Positions 36,266-47,800 of a stretch of 64,000 nucleotides of DNA are shown piece by piece. This DNA is from Cristatella mucedo (taxonomy: Eukaryota; Bryozoa; Phylactolaemata; Cristatellidae), in assembly GCA_009760855.2 (NCBI GenBank), contig WPIO01000007.1:6108501-6172500 (forward strand), written 5' to 3'. A program made the position numbers and the translations under genes. The notes below the pieces were generated by a model. It was given only the letters and a program-made list of their open reading frames with translations. It was not told the DNA's origin and made no database searches. Positions within the stretch are counted from its first letter, which is position 1, and each line of letters opens with the position of its first letter.

Positions 36266-38405
36266 CATAATAATAATAATAATAATGCACTTGATAAAGC
36301 GCCCTCAGAGAACTCAATCTCTTCCTCGGCGCCTTACATTTGCTGCAAAGGAAAACGCCATTAAATGGTAGTAATATCACGCTTGATAAACAACATGAAC
36401 AACGTGGTTAGAAGTGACATGCACAGGGTCAGCATGCAAATGTGGTTAGTGGCAGCATGCACAGTATCAGCACGCATAAGCACATCAAGGACGAATCACA
36501 GGGACCCACTAAATGCAGTCATAAATAGGCGTTTTAAAGTTCTTTTTAAATGTGGTCAAGTCAGGGGATATATTCTGACGCAAGTCGGGAGGGAGTTCCA
36601 GGCTTTTGGAGCATACGAACTAAATGTACGGTCTCCAAAGGATTTGAGGTTTATACAAGGTATTGGTAAACTGTTGGATTCCGAAAAGCAGGTGGTACGA
36701 TGCTTGGCCTGGTGGGGGAGTATATCTGAGAGATGGGCTCGAGCCAAAGGATGAAGTGACCTAAAAGTGAGTGACAAAACCTTGAAGTCGATCCGTTGCT
36801 TGACTGGTAGCCAGTGCAGGTCGGCGAGAAGTGATGAGATGTGGCAATTGGGACGCTCACGACAGACAAGTCTAGCTGCCGAGTTTTGCACCAGCTGCAA
36901 TCGCCTGATCGCACATGCTGGTAGGCCAGTAAGCAGTGAGTTGCAGAAGTCGAGACGGGATGTCACGAATGCATGGACCAACTTGGACGTGGTATCTTTA
37001 TCTAAACAAGCCCGAATTTTAGCAATGTTATGAAGCTGAAAATAGGCAGATTTGACTGTGCAGCTGATGTGGTCGTCTAACGAGAGGTTGCTTTGGAATA
37101 TGACACCTAGATTTCGAGCTGATTCGACGGGAGATATGCTTGCAGAACCAATTTCGAGTCAACCTTTCATATTTCTGAATCACGCTGGGTTTGCCCATAA
37201 CTAGTAAGTTAGTTTTATCGTTTAATTTAAGAAAATTTGCTGCCATCCATGTGCAGATGTCATCAATGCATGCAGCAAGTGAGTTGAGAGAATTTGAGGT
37301 GCTCGAAGGCTGGGAGGGATCAAAGCAAAGGTACAACTGAGTGTCATCCGCATAGAAGTGAAAGCCTAGATTGTGCTTGGCAATCACATCAGCAAGAGGC
37401 AGAGTATAAACCGTGAAAAGAACCGGATCTAGCATGGAGCCCTGAGGTACTCCATATTTCAGAGGTACCTCGGATGATCTTTGTCCATTCACGTCAATAC
37501 TCTGGAGTCTCCCACTGAGATAGGACCTGAACCACTGCAGAGCAGTGCCAGTGATGCCCAGGCGAGATGAGAGGTGCTCTAGAATAACTTGGTGATCGAT
37601 AGCATCAAAAGCTGCCGAAAGATCGAGTAAAACAAGCCGAGACACTCTACCCATGTCTGCATTCCTAATGTAATGTAATGTATCTCCGTCAGTAACTCCA
37701 CAAAGTCATAAAGACCATGTGGGTGTTACGCAGGAGAGTTTTGTATAGCACACTCAGTCTAAGCGGCTTTCGGTACGCATTCGGTAGCCAACAGACTTCG
37801 TCTCACGCAACAAAGAGAAAGTGGGAAGCATAGCAGAGTCAGGAGAGCAGTTGAGGTAGTGAGTAGCATAGAAGTAGCAGTTCAGGACCGCTGAAAAAGA
37901 TGTGCCATAGTCGGCAGTTGGAGAGTAGTTGTCGTTGCATAAGAATTGTGAAAGCGAGTTCCACAGTCTAGGACCTGCAGAGCTAAAGCTTCTGTCGTTC
38001 CTAAGTAGGTCGTTGCACACCCTAAGCAATGCTGACTCTGTGGAGTGATTAGCTCTAAAGCCAGACTGGAACTTACTAGCAAGGTTTTGAAGTTTTAACA
38101 GGTCAAAAAGTTCAGCCGGTCTGCCAAGACCCATTCCAGTGTCTTTGATAGGAATGGTAGAAGGGAGACTGGACGGTAGTTGCTCAAGTTCTCTTGGTCT
38201 AGTGTCGCTTTCTTGAGAAGTGGCCTGACTACAGCTTTTTGAAAGGTGCTGGGACATGACCTGAGGCTAATGAAATATTAATGTGAGTTATGCATGGCAG
38301 CAGCAGATCAATGCAACGTGGAGCAGGACAGTGAGAATAGGGCATGTAAGTCCACTCACTAGTCTTCGAAAAGTGAAACTGCTTTTCCTGCTACAACAGC
38401 CCTTG
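36266..38405 (-). mobile_element. LINE family 1 copy with reverse transcriptase, split by a LINE family 2 insertion
   Basis: Reading leftward from about 38405: KKAVVRP-type region and FQSGFRANHSTESALL, then a gap filled by LINE family 2 (37669-37997), then LLDLSAAFDAIDHQ (catalytic motif A), YGVPQGSMLDPVLF, FYADDTQLYL (catalytic YADD) and the C-terminal VTSRLDFCNSLL and FGDRTFSSYAP blocks. The 3' UTR and an (AAT)n tail end at 36266. Frameshifts are present near 37030-37160. It is one of the two longest copies here and lacks the endonuclease part. Confidence 0.9.
37669..37997 (-). mobile_element. LINE family 2 3' fragment inserted in LINE family 1
   Basis: The fragment encodes DRSFSSAGPRLWNSLSQFL and SLLRETKSVGYRMRTES, then the family 2 3' end GGAGATACATTACATT. 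On the plus strand TTCCTAA flanks it on both sides (37662-37668 and 37998-38004), which looks like a 7-bp target-site duplication. The interrupted LINE family 1 reading resumes exactly across it, as judged against the uninterrupted copy at 57.1 kb. Confidence 0.85.
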
Positions 38406-39064
38406 TGGCAAGGCCGATGCTGCTCAAGATACTGCATCAATACTACAGGCACCGTGTAACGATTTTGGGGCAATCAACACGAACTTCGCATTACAACACT
38501 CGTAAGCACGCGATTACAGATCATAGTGGTCAACATATCAAAAGAAATCACACCGCTTTGCATGACGGAATTTTAATCAGTAAAAAACTAGTGTACACAC
38601 GAAAGGCTAGCTGTTGCAAGCTGCATCATCACGTCTACTGACATATGAAACATCAGTCCTACTGTGCACGGGACTCCAGGCAAGATGTTTTCTTCTTTGG
38701 TTTAAATCCTGGAGTAAGTGAAACATAAGCTATTCAGATATTTGTCAGACCAAAATTGTAAAATAAATTTCTTAAACTACCTGAGAACAACCGAGGGTGC
38801 AGTGAATACAAAAAAAGGAAGCGGAGGGAACCATTTCTTCTACACGGGCAGCCACATGATACATCTTTCTGAGCTGAACGACCAATGAAAGGCAGTCGGT
38901 ATTCAAAGGTTCAGTTGATTCCACCCTACCAGACACAGGCACTAGTGATGATACATTAATATAGCTGGTTGATTACTATAGCTGCTGACCACCTACCACG
39001 GTCATAGCAACTTCTGCTTATCTACAAAAAAAGGAACACATCCCATAAAAATTAACTGATTTCA

Positions 39065-39215
39065 GAGCCTCATTTGTATAGCAGCAGAGGAGCTTTAATG
39101 GCTATCAATATTGCTTACAGTTGGCAATAAAGGATCGCTCACAGCAGGATGCGAACCGACAACCTTGGTCGGAAAGAGCAAGCACCTTATTTCCTGGGCC
39201 CATTCGTTCTGCTCG
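39065..39215 (-). mobile_element. SINE-2 copy
   Basis: Reverse complement shows the A box with AAGGTGCTTGCTC, B-box-like CGGTTCGCATCC, TTTATTGCCAACTG, CCATTAAAGCTCC and ATACAAATGAGGCTCTGA. Confidence 0.75.
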
Positions 39216-39299
39216 TCCACGGCCTTTACTTTAGTTTTTATGAGGCTACTTGGCCCTAGTAGCTGCAAATAGCTTATCTACAAAAAAAGAAGCACATCC

Positions 39300-39590
39300 T
39301 GTAAGTTTAAAGGATAGATACGCTTCCAACGCCTGGAACTCCTCAAACCAGAAGTCGCATCCCTTGACTCGATTGACATTTAACAAGAAGCAAAATACCT
39401 ACATGTTCCTAACAGCATCTGCTAGATTCCTGTGAATTGTCCTTTGTATGACTAAACGTGCTAACAGTGCATGTTATAACTCACTAAAATACATGCTTAC
39501 TTCACAGCATATCTTAAATACCTAGAAAGATATAATGTTCTCTTAAAGAGCTGTATACGTTATTATTATTATCATTATTACTATTATTAT
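39300..39590 (+). mobile_element. Old LINE family 1-like 3' end
   Basis: Diverged coding end (RYASNAWNSSNQKSHPLTR-like, compare APKAWNSLP), the CACAGCATCT...CCTGTGAATTGTC word, AGAAAGATATAATGTTCTC and an ATT/ATC tail. Confidence 0.6.
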
Positions 39591-39807
39591 ATGACTACAT
39601 TAAATACCAACAGCCCTGTAAACACGTTTTGGCAGACAACACAGCTAACATAGCTATTACCTGAGAGCTATAAATACATCACAGGTTTGAACAAGAATAG
39701 AAGAATAGAGATGCTGCAAATAAAATAACTCACATAAAATATACAATCAAGTAAGATCTGACACAACTGCTTACTGCAGCCAAAACGTGCTGTCACACAT
39801 ATTACCG

Positions 39808-39965
39808 ATGGATCTTAGCCCAACGGTAAGGTGCTTGCACTTCACGACTAATCAAGCTCGGTTCGAATCCTACAGATTGCAACTTATTTATTGCCAACTG
39901 CAACTGGGGGGGAGCTAAGGCAATTCTGCTGCCACATAAATGAGGCAGTTCAATCAGCAGATCTT
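39808..39965 (+). mobile_element. SINE-2 copy
   Basis: AGCCCAACGGTAAGGTGCTT (A box), CGGTTCGAATCCTACAG (B box), TATTGCCAACTGCAACTGG and CACATAAATGAGGCAGTTC. A G-run interrupts the body. Confidence 0.75.
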
Positions 39966-40149
39966 TAGAAGGGCTCTACAACATGAAGAATTTTAGCTTT
40001 GCATAAAAATCATATACAGTAAACAGGTAAACAAACAACAGCTACAATCTTTGACAACCCAAAAGTTTAAATAAAGCTAATCGTCGATAAGAAATCCTGT
40101 ACTCCGGTTTAGCGGCACAAGAATATTACTTGCTTCATACCTTGCCTCA

Positions 40150-40335
40150 TGCAGAGAAATCGACCAGAACCATCACAATTGTTCCTCACATCGTGTAATA
40201 TTTCTGAGTGAATTGTCTTTGCGTGCTGACACTATTCATGTTACCACTAACCACTTGGCATACTTCCTTTCCAGCATATGTAAAGTGCTCAGACATAGGT
40301 TTAGTTTTCTTTTCGGTGCAATAAAAATGTCAATG
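40150..40335 (+). mobile_element. Old LINE family 1-like 3' UTR
   Basis: It has GTGCTGACACTATTCATG, CCACTAACCACTTGG and CTTTCCAGCATATGTAAAG, then a diverged end without a clear ATT tail. Confidence 0.5.
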
Positions 40336-40638
40336 TTTTCATTCGAAGTACTAAACATAGCAAAATAAGAATTCCAGCCATCTTGAAGTCATTGTAAACA
40401 ACATGACATAATTTCGTAGGGCCGGACTAAATAGTTATAAAGAAAATCTACAAAACATGTTTAGCCCAATCAGTAAACATGGCAGCATGGCAGTGAACAT
40501 GGCAGCATACCATGTCACCTTAGAAGAATCCACAATTCAAAAGTCAGCAAATGGGATCAATACCAATTAGAGCAATGGGGCAAATCTACAAGCCAGCCAA
40601 CTACTAAAACACTATCATCAATGATCATAATGAATTAC

Positions 40639-40717
40639 CTTGAAACATTGCACAGTTGGATTTCCTGGTTCCTTGTGCTGCTTAGTTTCTCAGCTTTTCT
40701 CCCCAAGGCACGAACAC
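40639..40717 (-). CDS. Candidate exon of an unidentified minus-strand gene
   Basis: A 79-nt open stretch lies between a good acceptor (CCTGTGTTTCAG) and donor (CAAG|GTAATT), entering in phase 1 and leaving in phase 2. It would encode VRALGRKAEKLSSTRNQEIQ and a few more residues, polar and helix-like. I do not recognise it. It lies left of the hnRNP M-like stop, so would be a 3' UTR exon or another gene. A chance open frame of this length is quite possible. Confidence 0.22.
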
Positions 40718-42075
40718 CTGAAACACAGGTCTTACAGTGACAATATGAAATTCGATACCACTTTTATGAACTTCACAGCAGATGTGTGACTCGCTTCTGC
40801 TCCAGGATAGTGAACACAGTCAACACAGAGAGATAATTCAAAAGCAACAGAAGAAACTTCGACGATTGATCAAATCAAAGTGTTACCATAACAAATAAGT
40901 CAGCACACACCAATGGATCTCTTCTAGAGAAATTTAAATCGGTCGCAGTTCTTGACATAACCTCTCAGGATCAACCGACAAGAGACGAGTAACTTTGCTG
41001 ACAAATAGCAGACGACGAGAAGGTCAAGCGTCCAATGAGTTCAGAATAAGTACTTCACCAAAGAAAGACCCGTCACAGCATTTGTAGAAGGACCATAACT
41101 TGGTGCTCTGCCAAGCTGCAGCACCCACCGAAATAACCCTGCACACAGCAGAGAATACCTGTAGCAGAAAGCTGACGAACAGGTCAAACAACTGCCACTA
41201 TAGACCTCATATCAGATGCACACCGGGCTGACCTCTGGACGGGTGCCTTTGTGACAAACATGCACAAAGAACTCACCAGAACATTCAATCTGACTTGAAT
41301 ATATCTTCCGTAAGACAACACAACGACCCAGCTGCCAGTTTCTCCTGCCACGAGGTATACAGCAACATAACTGCATGCCAAAGCAGCTCATCGATAGCCA
41401 GGACCAACTCACTCAGCACAAAGATCGCGAAGTCGACAGGCTATCGACAGCAACCTCCGAGTATCATTTTACTCCACGGTCAGAACAGTAAGCGACCGTG
41501 CAAAACAGATGCAAGCGAAACGAAAATGCATCGATTTACTTTGATAGCACAATACCCGCATCTGCAGCAGCCGAGCGGCCAGCAGACTGAGGGCCAAGCT
41601 GGCACAGACCACTCACTTTAATCACCTCAAGAACTGAAAACCAAGAGGGCGTCATTGAACATTGACTGTCTAAAGGGTTTTAATACAGCTCGAGTAATGG
41701 CACGAGCTTCCAATCAATAGAGACTGCTATGCTGAGAAACTGGTGGCATCCAATGACAGCATCGTCACACAAAAAACACGAAGCAAAACACGAAACAGAC
41801 ATAACAAAGAGAGAGAGAGCTAACCCAATCCTTCCGAGTCTCGAAAAGCATTTAAGCTGGCTCAGCTAAGTTTAAGCCTGAATGATGATCGGATACCGGA
41901 AGATGCTGCAGCAGCACAATGGTAAGGACCGCCCTTGATGGTAGCATGATTCGGCGACTTAGCACAACTCAAAATACCACAGAAAAGGCTTCCACAGGAC
42001 AATCAAGGCAAACGAGGAACAAACCGATCACTGGGAGAATAAGCAACCAGAGAAATTTGAATACACAAAATTACA

Positions 42076-42081
42076 TTTATT
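42076..42081 (-). other. Likely poly(A) signal of the hnRNP M-like gene
   Basis: An AATAAA hexamer on the minus strand lies about 290 nt after the stop codon, followed by T/G-rich sequence. It is the first canonical hexamer seen after the stop. Confidence 0.45.
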
Positions 42082-42369
42082 ACAGACGAAGAATGTACAA
42101 GTAACGAAGCATCCCAGACGTCGGTGCTCGACCTCAAGCAAGCGCAGAGCATCTCTTGGGATAGCTGCATGGCAAAGCCGACCACTAGGAGCCAGTTATG
42201 TCTTCAAGTATAACTTGAAACGAGAAACAAAAAAGGCTGGATCATCCGAGCATCGATGCTGTAGCTGGAACAGACCTCCCGAACGTGTGCCACATATGCA
42301 CTGGCTCAATTGAACAGTACGAGAGCAGTCAGGTAAAGTACTCGGAAGCAATAAGTGACCTCAGTACCC

Positions 42370-42449
42370 TCAGTAGTTTCTTGTCTGGTACTGTGAATCC
42401 AGACGTACTTCGATGTCTCGGCCGTTTACCTTGGTGTTGTTCAATAGCG
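42370..42449 (-). CDS. hnRNP M-like exon 11 (end of RRM3, stop)
   Basis: The exon is 80 nt, entering in phase 1 from acceptor TATTACTGCAG. It encodes LLNNTKVNGRDIEVRLDSQ, the last helix and strand of RRM3, followed by a short polar tail and a TGA at 42372-42370. GR(E/D)I(D/E)VR(I/L)D is the expected family end, and the protein stops just after it as in hnRNP M. Confidence 0.94.
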
Positions 42450-44800
42450 CTGCAGTAATATTAAGGATTTCAAAACAGCACTCACATCATGCCAGCACTA
42501 GAGCTGACACGGAAAAAGAGACACAAAACATTAAGGGACTATGAAACTGGCTACGCTGCAAAACGCAGGCCACAAGATTCCCAACAGTCTTTTCGGGCTT
42601 GCCCGAGCTAGGCAGCACCTGCGAACGGCAAGGAGAGAAATGCACACAGCAGCTATTCGGTGCGCAACGATTGTCAAACTTGAGAATCTGTAAAGCGTAG
42701 GCAGCAACTGCACCAAGTACACTGGTCTACGTAGTGCAACAAATAAGGCCAGCCAATTGTAAAGCGTTCGCCTCAGCATGAAAGGTGCAGGTTTTGAAGG
42801 ATACATATTGCACGCTTGGCCTCCATGCCATTCGCAAAACGAACAATGCCACAGCCTCGCGACCTCTGATCGTGATCCCTCTTTATTTCAGCATACTGCA
42901 CGTCGCCGGCAGCTTTGAAAATTTCTTTCAGCATTTGCCAGGTGAAATTGAAGGGCAGCTACAAACAGTTGGAATGCATCCATAGCAAGATGCACAAACC
43001 ATCTAAATGCTGTGTTGAAAGGAGAGCAAGGCCAGCAAAGGCGGCCTCTCTCCATTCAACAATAAATTCTCTCGTCTTCTCGGGCTGACGCCCCTTCACA
43101 AACGGCAGAATCACAACAAAGACTCGAGGGTCGAACCGCAAGGCTCGGCACTGACAGCTATGTGGCAATACGGCAGAGGCATCACAATAGGGTTACATAT
43201 ACTTACATTGCGAACGAAGACAGACATGCACTCGTCGCTTCTGTTGGTCACGCTTGAGCTTCTCGCACTGCCGCTGCTGGGCGCCGAGCTGCGCCTGTCA
43301 TCGCGGCGCATGCCGCCGCCCATGTCCCTGTCACCGACATCACCATAACCGCCACGGCTACTATAGCTGCTGCTGCCAGCTCCTAAATTGCTTCCTCCGA
43401 CACCTGAAAGTCCGCCACCTCCGCCAGTTAGGCTGCTGAGCACATTGGTCAACCCACTCAGGTCATTACTATTCAAACTAGCGGCAAGGTTCGCCAGGCT
43501 CGTCAGATCACTCAGGTTTCCTACAGCGAAAAAACAAGCATTAAGACCGAGTCCCTAGTACATTTACAAGCCATATAGGAGAATCCTCCTGCCACGACAG
43601 TAGCACGGACCGATTCACTATAGCCGAGGCCGTTTTACGATGCAGCACTGGCAGCAGTGCCGGCCAAGCCTTTTACAGAGGTTAGAGTCTACTTTGCATT
43701 TATCGAGGCCAGAAGTTCGACACCGGGCACCTTTACATTTTTACTTTAACAACTCCGGACATAAAGGAAAACAGAAGAAGGTATCCTGCAGCATCTCACT
43801 GCAGCCTTTATCAATGGACAGCTTGCTGGGCACGATGGTGGTAGAAAGCGCCAAATTGACGATGAGCACTAGGCACGCAGCACTCGATGGAACATAGCTC
43901 TTTGGTTCACTCGTTAGTCCAGCCACAGTGATAGCAAGTAGGATGTTCCAAAGTGACCTCTCGGTAGACGACCACATCAGCTCCACAGTCAAGTCGGCCT
44001 ACTTTCAGCTACCAACATGGCTAAAATTCGGGCTTGTTTAGATAAGGATACAACGTCTAAGTTGGTCCATGCATTTGTGACATCCCGTCTTGACTTTTGT
44101 AACTCACTGCTTGCTGGCCGACCGGCATGTGCAGTCAGGCGATTACAGCTGGTGCAAAACTCTGCAGCTAGGCTTGTCTGCCGTGAGCATCGCTGTTGCC
44201 ACATCATATCGCTTCTTGCCGACCTGCACTGGCTACCATTCATGCAACGGATTGACTTCAAGGTTTTTTGCGTACTTTTAGGTCACTTCATCCTTTGGCT
44301 CGAGCCCATCTCTCAGATCTACTCCCCCACCAGGCCACACATAGTACCACCTGCTTTTCGGAATCCAACAGTTTACCAATACCTTGAATAAACCTCAAAT
44401 CCTTTGGAGACCGTGCATTTAGTTCGTATGCTCCCAAAGCCTAGAACTCCCTCCCGACTTGCGTCAGAACATCCCCTGACTTTACCACATTTAAAAAGAA
44501 CTTCAAAACGCACCTATTTATTACAGCATTTAGTGGGTCCCAGTGATTCGTCCTTTATGGGCTTACGTGTACTGACACTGTACATGCTGCCACTAACCAC
44601 ATTTGCATGCTGACCCTGTGCATGTCACCCCTAACCATGTTATTCATGTTACTTATCAAGCATGATATTACTCACCACTCAATCGCGTTTCCCTTTGCAG
44701 CAAATTTAAAGCATCTAGAAAGAGATTGAGTTCTCTGAGGGTGCTTTATCAAGAGTATTATTATTATTATTATTATTACTAATAATACAGCAGGAGTCAT

Positions 44801-44875
<75 letters not shown>

Positions 44876-47800
44876 GGATTTGAATCGCCAGGCAAAGCAG
44901 CAGCCTACACAGGAGCACCCTATACATCTGGGTCATGGTTAAGAAACAAGCAAGCCTCAGCAGCTCGACTTACATACGATCTTAAAATGAATCAGTATTT
45001 GCACTGGGCAGTGTTTCATTGTCCGGCAGACCAGCATCCAATAACAGAAATGGCCAATGCTCTGCCACCTAGATGTGGCTGCATCTATTATACTGTGTGA
45101 GGTGACATCAACCCCATTCAACAGAAGGCCTGTGCACACTGACAACAACAAAGGAAAGTGTCAGTGCCATTCAAGCCTGCGAGTCGTGACAAGGCTCTGT
45201 GCAAATTAGTAGCACACTTACTTGAACTTCGACTTGCCCCTAAATACAAAAGTAAGTCACAAGTGTGCCCTCGAAAAGAGCTTCCCTTAAAAGACATTAC
45301 AAAATTCTCGAAGGCCTAAACATTTAGAACCGCCATCGACGGTGGAATCGACAGAGTGCAGTAAAATGGTATAAAGTGACAGGTGACTCGAAGTGGACAG
45401 TCAGAACAGTCGGGCGGAGGTAACAGCAGGCCTAGGGCATCCACGCCTCGTGAATCTTCCGGTCAGATTCCACAGCAATGTTGTGGATGTCTGAAGAATG
45501 TCGGCAAGCAGCACAGCAGCCGTCCAAGGTGGGGCCTCTCTTGCCTTATAAGTACAAACACACATCCAGTATTGGATAAACGGCAAGACTACCTATTGCA
45601 ACCGACCAACCTTCTACCAATTGCAAACAGAATCTCGTTTCTATTGACACCTTAAGACACCTCACGAAGACCGTTTGTGGGAGGCGAACCCAAGTGAACG
45701 AGAATAACCACTGCACTTAACACTAAAAAAATAATGGTTAAATAGTAATTACATGTTGAGCCCACCAGGTTGAGTGGTGCGAATCAAGTCACCTGCAAAA
45801 AACTCTTCTAAACTAACCGCCTAGCCAATTATTTAAAACCATTTTAAATATCGCAAAAGCAGCCCCTTGGGATGAGGTCACTAAGCAGCTGACAGCTTGC
45901 TATATAACAGGCACTTCCTTACCGAGTCCGCTTGACGAATTATAGCCCCCACCATAGCCTGAACCAGAACCTGCACCGCCGCCATAGCTGCCACTGCTGC
46001 CTCCGCCATAGCTGCTGCCGCTGTTGCCTCCGCCATAGCTGCCGCCGCTGCCTCCGCCATAGCCGCCACTGCTGCCTCCACCATAGCCGCCACTGCTGCC
46101 TCCACTATAGCCGCCGCTACCACCATCGCCCATTAGTCCTTGATTAAGGTTCATCGCCAGGCCGGCAAGCCCACCGGGAACGCTGGAATTTAGGAGTCCA
46201 GGACCTAAAACCGAAACCGGAGGAGCAGACGGTCATCGGCATATCCATGGGCGTGCACACACTAGCACCAGTGCTGGCAAAGTGGCAGCTGCTAAGCCTT
46301 CTGTCCACGCTCGAGCTTTACCGAGGAGACCACTGCCGCCCGATCCTGACTGGTAATGGCCACTGGGTGAATTAATACTTCCTATAAAAAAATGTACTAA
46401 CAAGATCAAACCGAATTCGTGTAGCTAATATTTTGCAGAACAGGTATCGAGATTCACTAACTATGTGGTCCTTTTATGGAGCCCACGAATTTGCTGATAA
46501 CTAAAGCAAGACCTGGAAAGCCTGCATAAAACGACATAACGAAGCAAGCAGTAGTGTTTCACTTTACTTGCAAAATGCGTTCCTTTTGCCCAACACTACT
46601 ACTGATAATATACAAATGTAGACGACGTATCCAGCAGGCAAAATCACGGGTACTGCCTGTGGAATGGTGGAGCTAAAAAGGACCAATACTGCATGTCCGC
46701 AGATGTGCAGGGGTGCCAACCTGCAGAGATTACGTTGGAAAACCCCCATCTGCATTCGCTACAGTGGCTGGCGAGCTTCCTCATAGCCGGACGTATCTCA
46801 TGCCTACGGGAGTGCTTCATATACAATGCAGGGAGTGCTTCATATACAAGGCAGCGAGCGCAGCGGACTCAAAAAAGAGGCTTTCAAAATAAAGCGCTGC
46901 AGCAAAGAGGACACTGACCTGAGAGCGGTCCTAGGTTGAGACCAGTGCCAATACTTTTTAATCCGCCTATAAAATGTAATAACAAAAAACTGCTGCGGCT
47001 TGCGATGCAAACCCGCCAGCAATGGCGACAACGAATGATCGGTACATCTTTCTTACTTGGTAGTGGCCCCTTAGAATGGACAGGTTCAGCCATCTTGTCC
47101 ATTTTCACAGTCATGGTTCTGTCGAACAAAGTCTGGTTGTTGAACATGGCTGACAGTGGCAGTTAAGAAAACAAATGACCTTGCATGCATGCACATGAAG
47201 CATCAGAAACCGACGAGTAGAAATAAGGACTATATGTACCAATCCTTCAACTCCTCACACACAAGCCATCACACCGCAAATAAAGGCTTCGCTGGAGTCG
47301 ACATTTTGAGTTCTACCGTTCGAACATAAAAGAGAGACAGCCTTTAGGCCCACATCAGTCATAACTAGCCTTCAAGCTGTACTTCCTCTGTAACATACAG
47401 CTTGTATACATCCTTTTGAAGAATAGCCACTGAGAAGAGAGTACTTTTAATCTAATGCGTTTAAATTTGTAAATCAATCTGCCTAATATGCCCAACACAG
47501 CAGATTGTAAGGGTCGAGTCAGCTGCTCAGCTAGGACCAAGCCGGTGAAACAGCTTCGGTGTGGAGCCTAACCACAGCTGCACCGTGTGACAGCTGTTGA
47601 CAATGACAGTGGGGCAGCCTGATCAGTAGTTTATTCTTACAAGCAGTCCACCTCGGAAGTCCTCCATCAACAGGCTCTGCTCGCAAGCCAGCTTGACAGA
47701 CAGGCCCACTACTGATTTAGGCACACTTTTCATGCTAACAGATTTTGTACGATTAAAAAATGCTCCCATTAGATGCATACTCGCATGAATCACCTAAAAG

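Larger units (their letters stand above)
38406..42075. other. Region downstream of the hnRNP M-like gene
   Basis: Holds two SINE-2 copies, two old LINE tails and one candidate exon at 40639-40717. No other gene is recognised. Confidence 0.4.

Noticed and set aside
41184-41412. Candidate exon ending at a donor near 41275
   Set aside because: The GTGAGT donor looks good, but no acceptor or recognisable protein was found, and the apparent start uses a non-ATG codon.
42959-43168. Minus-strand frame of 69 codons that looks codon-biased
   Set aside because: It falls in hnRNP M intron 9, between the two halves of RRM3, and has no RRM or other motif.
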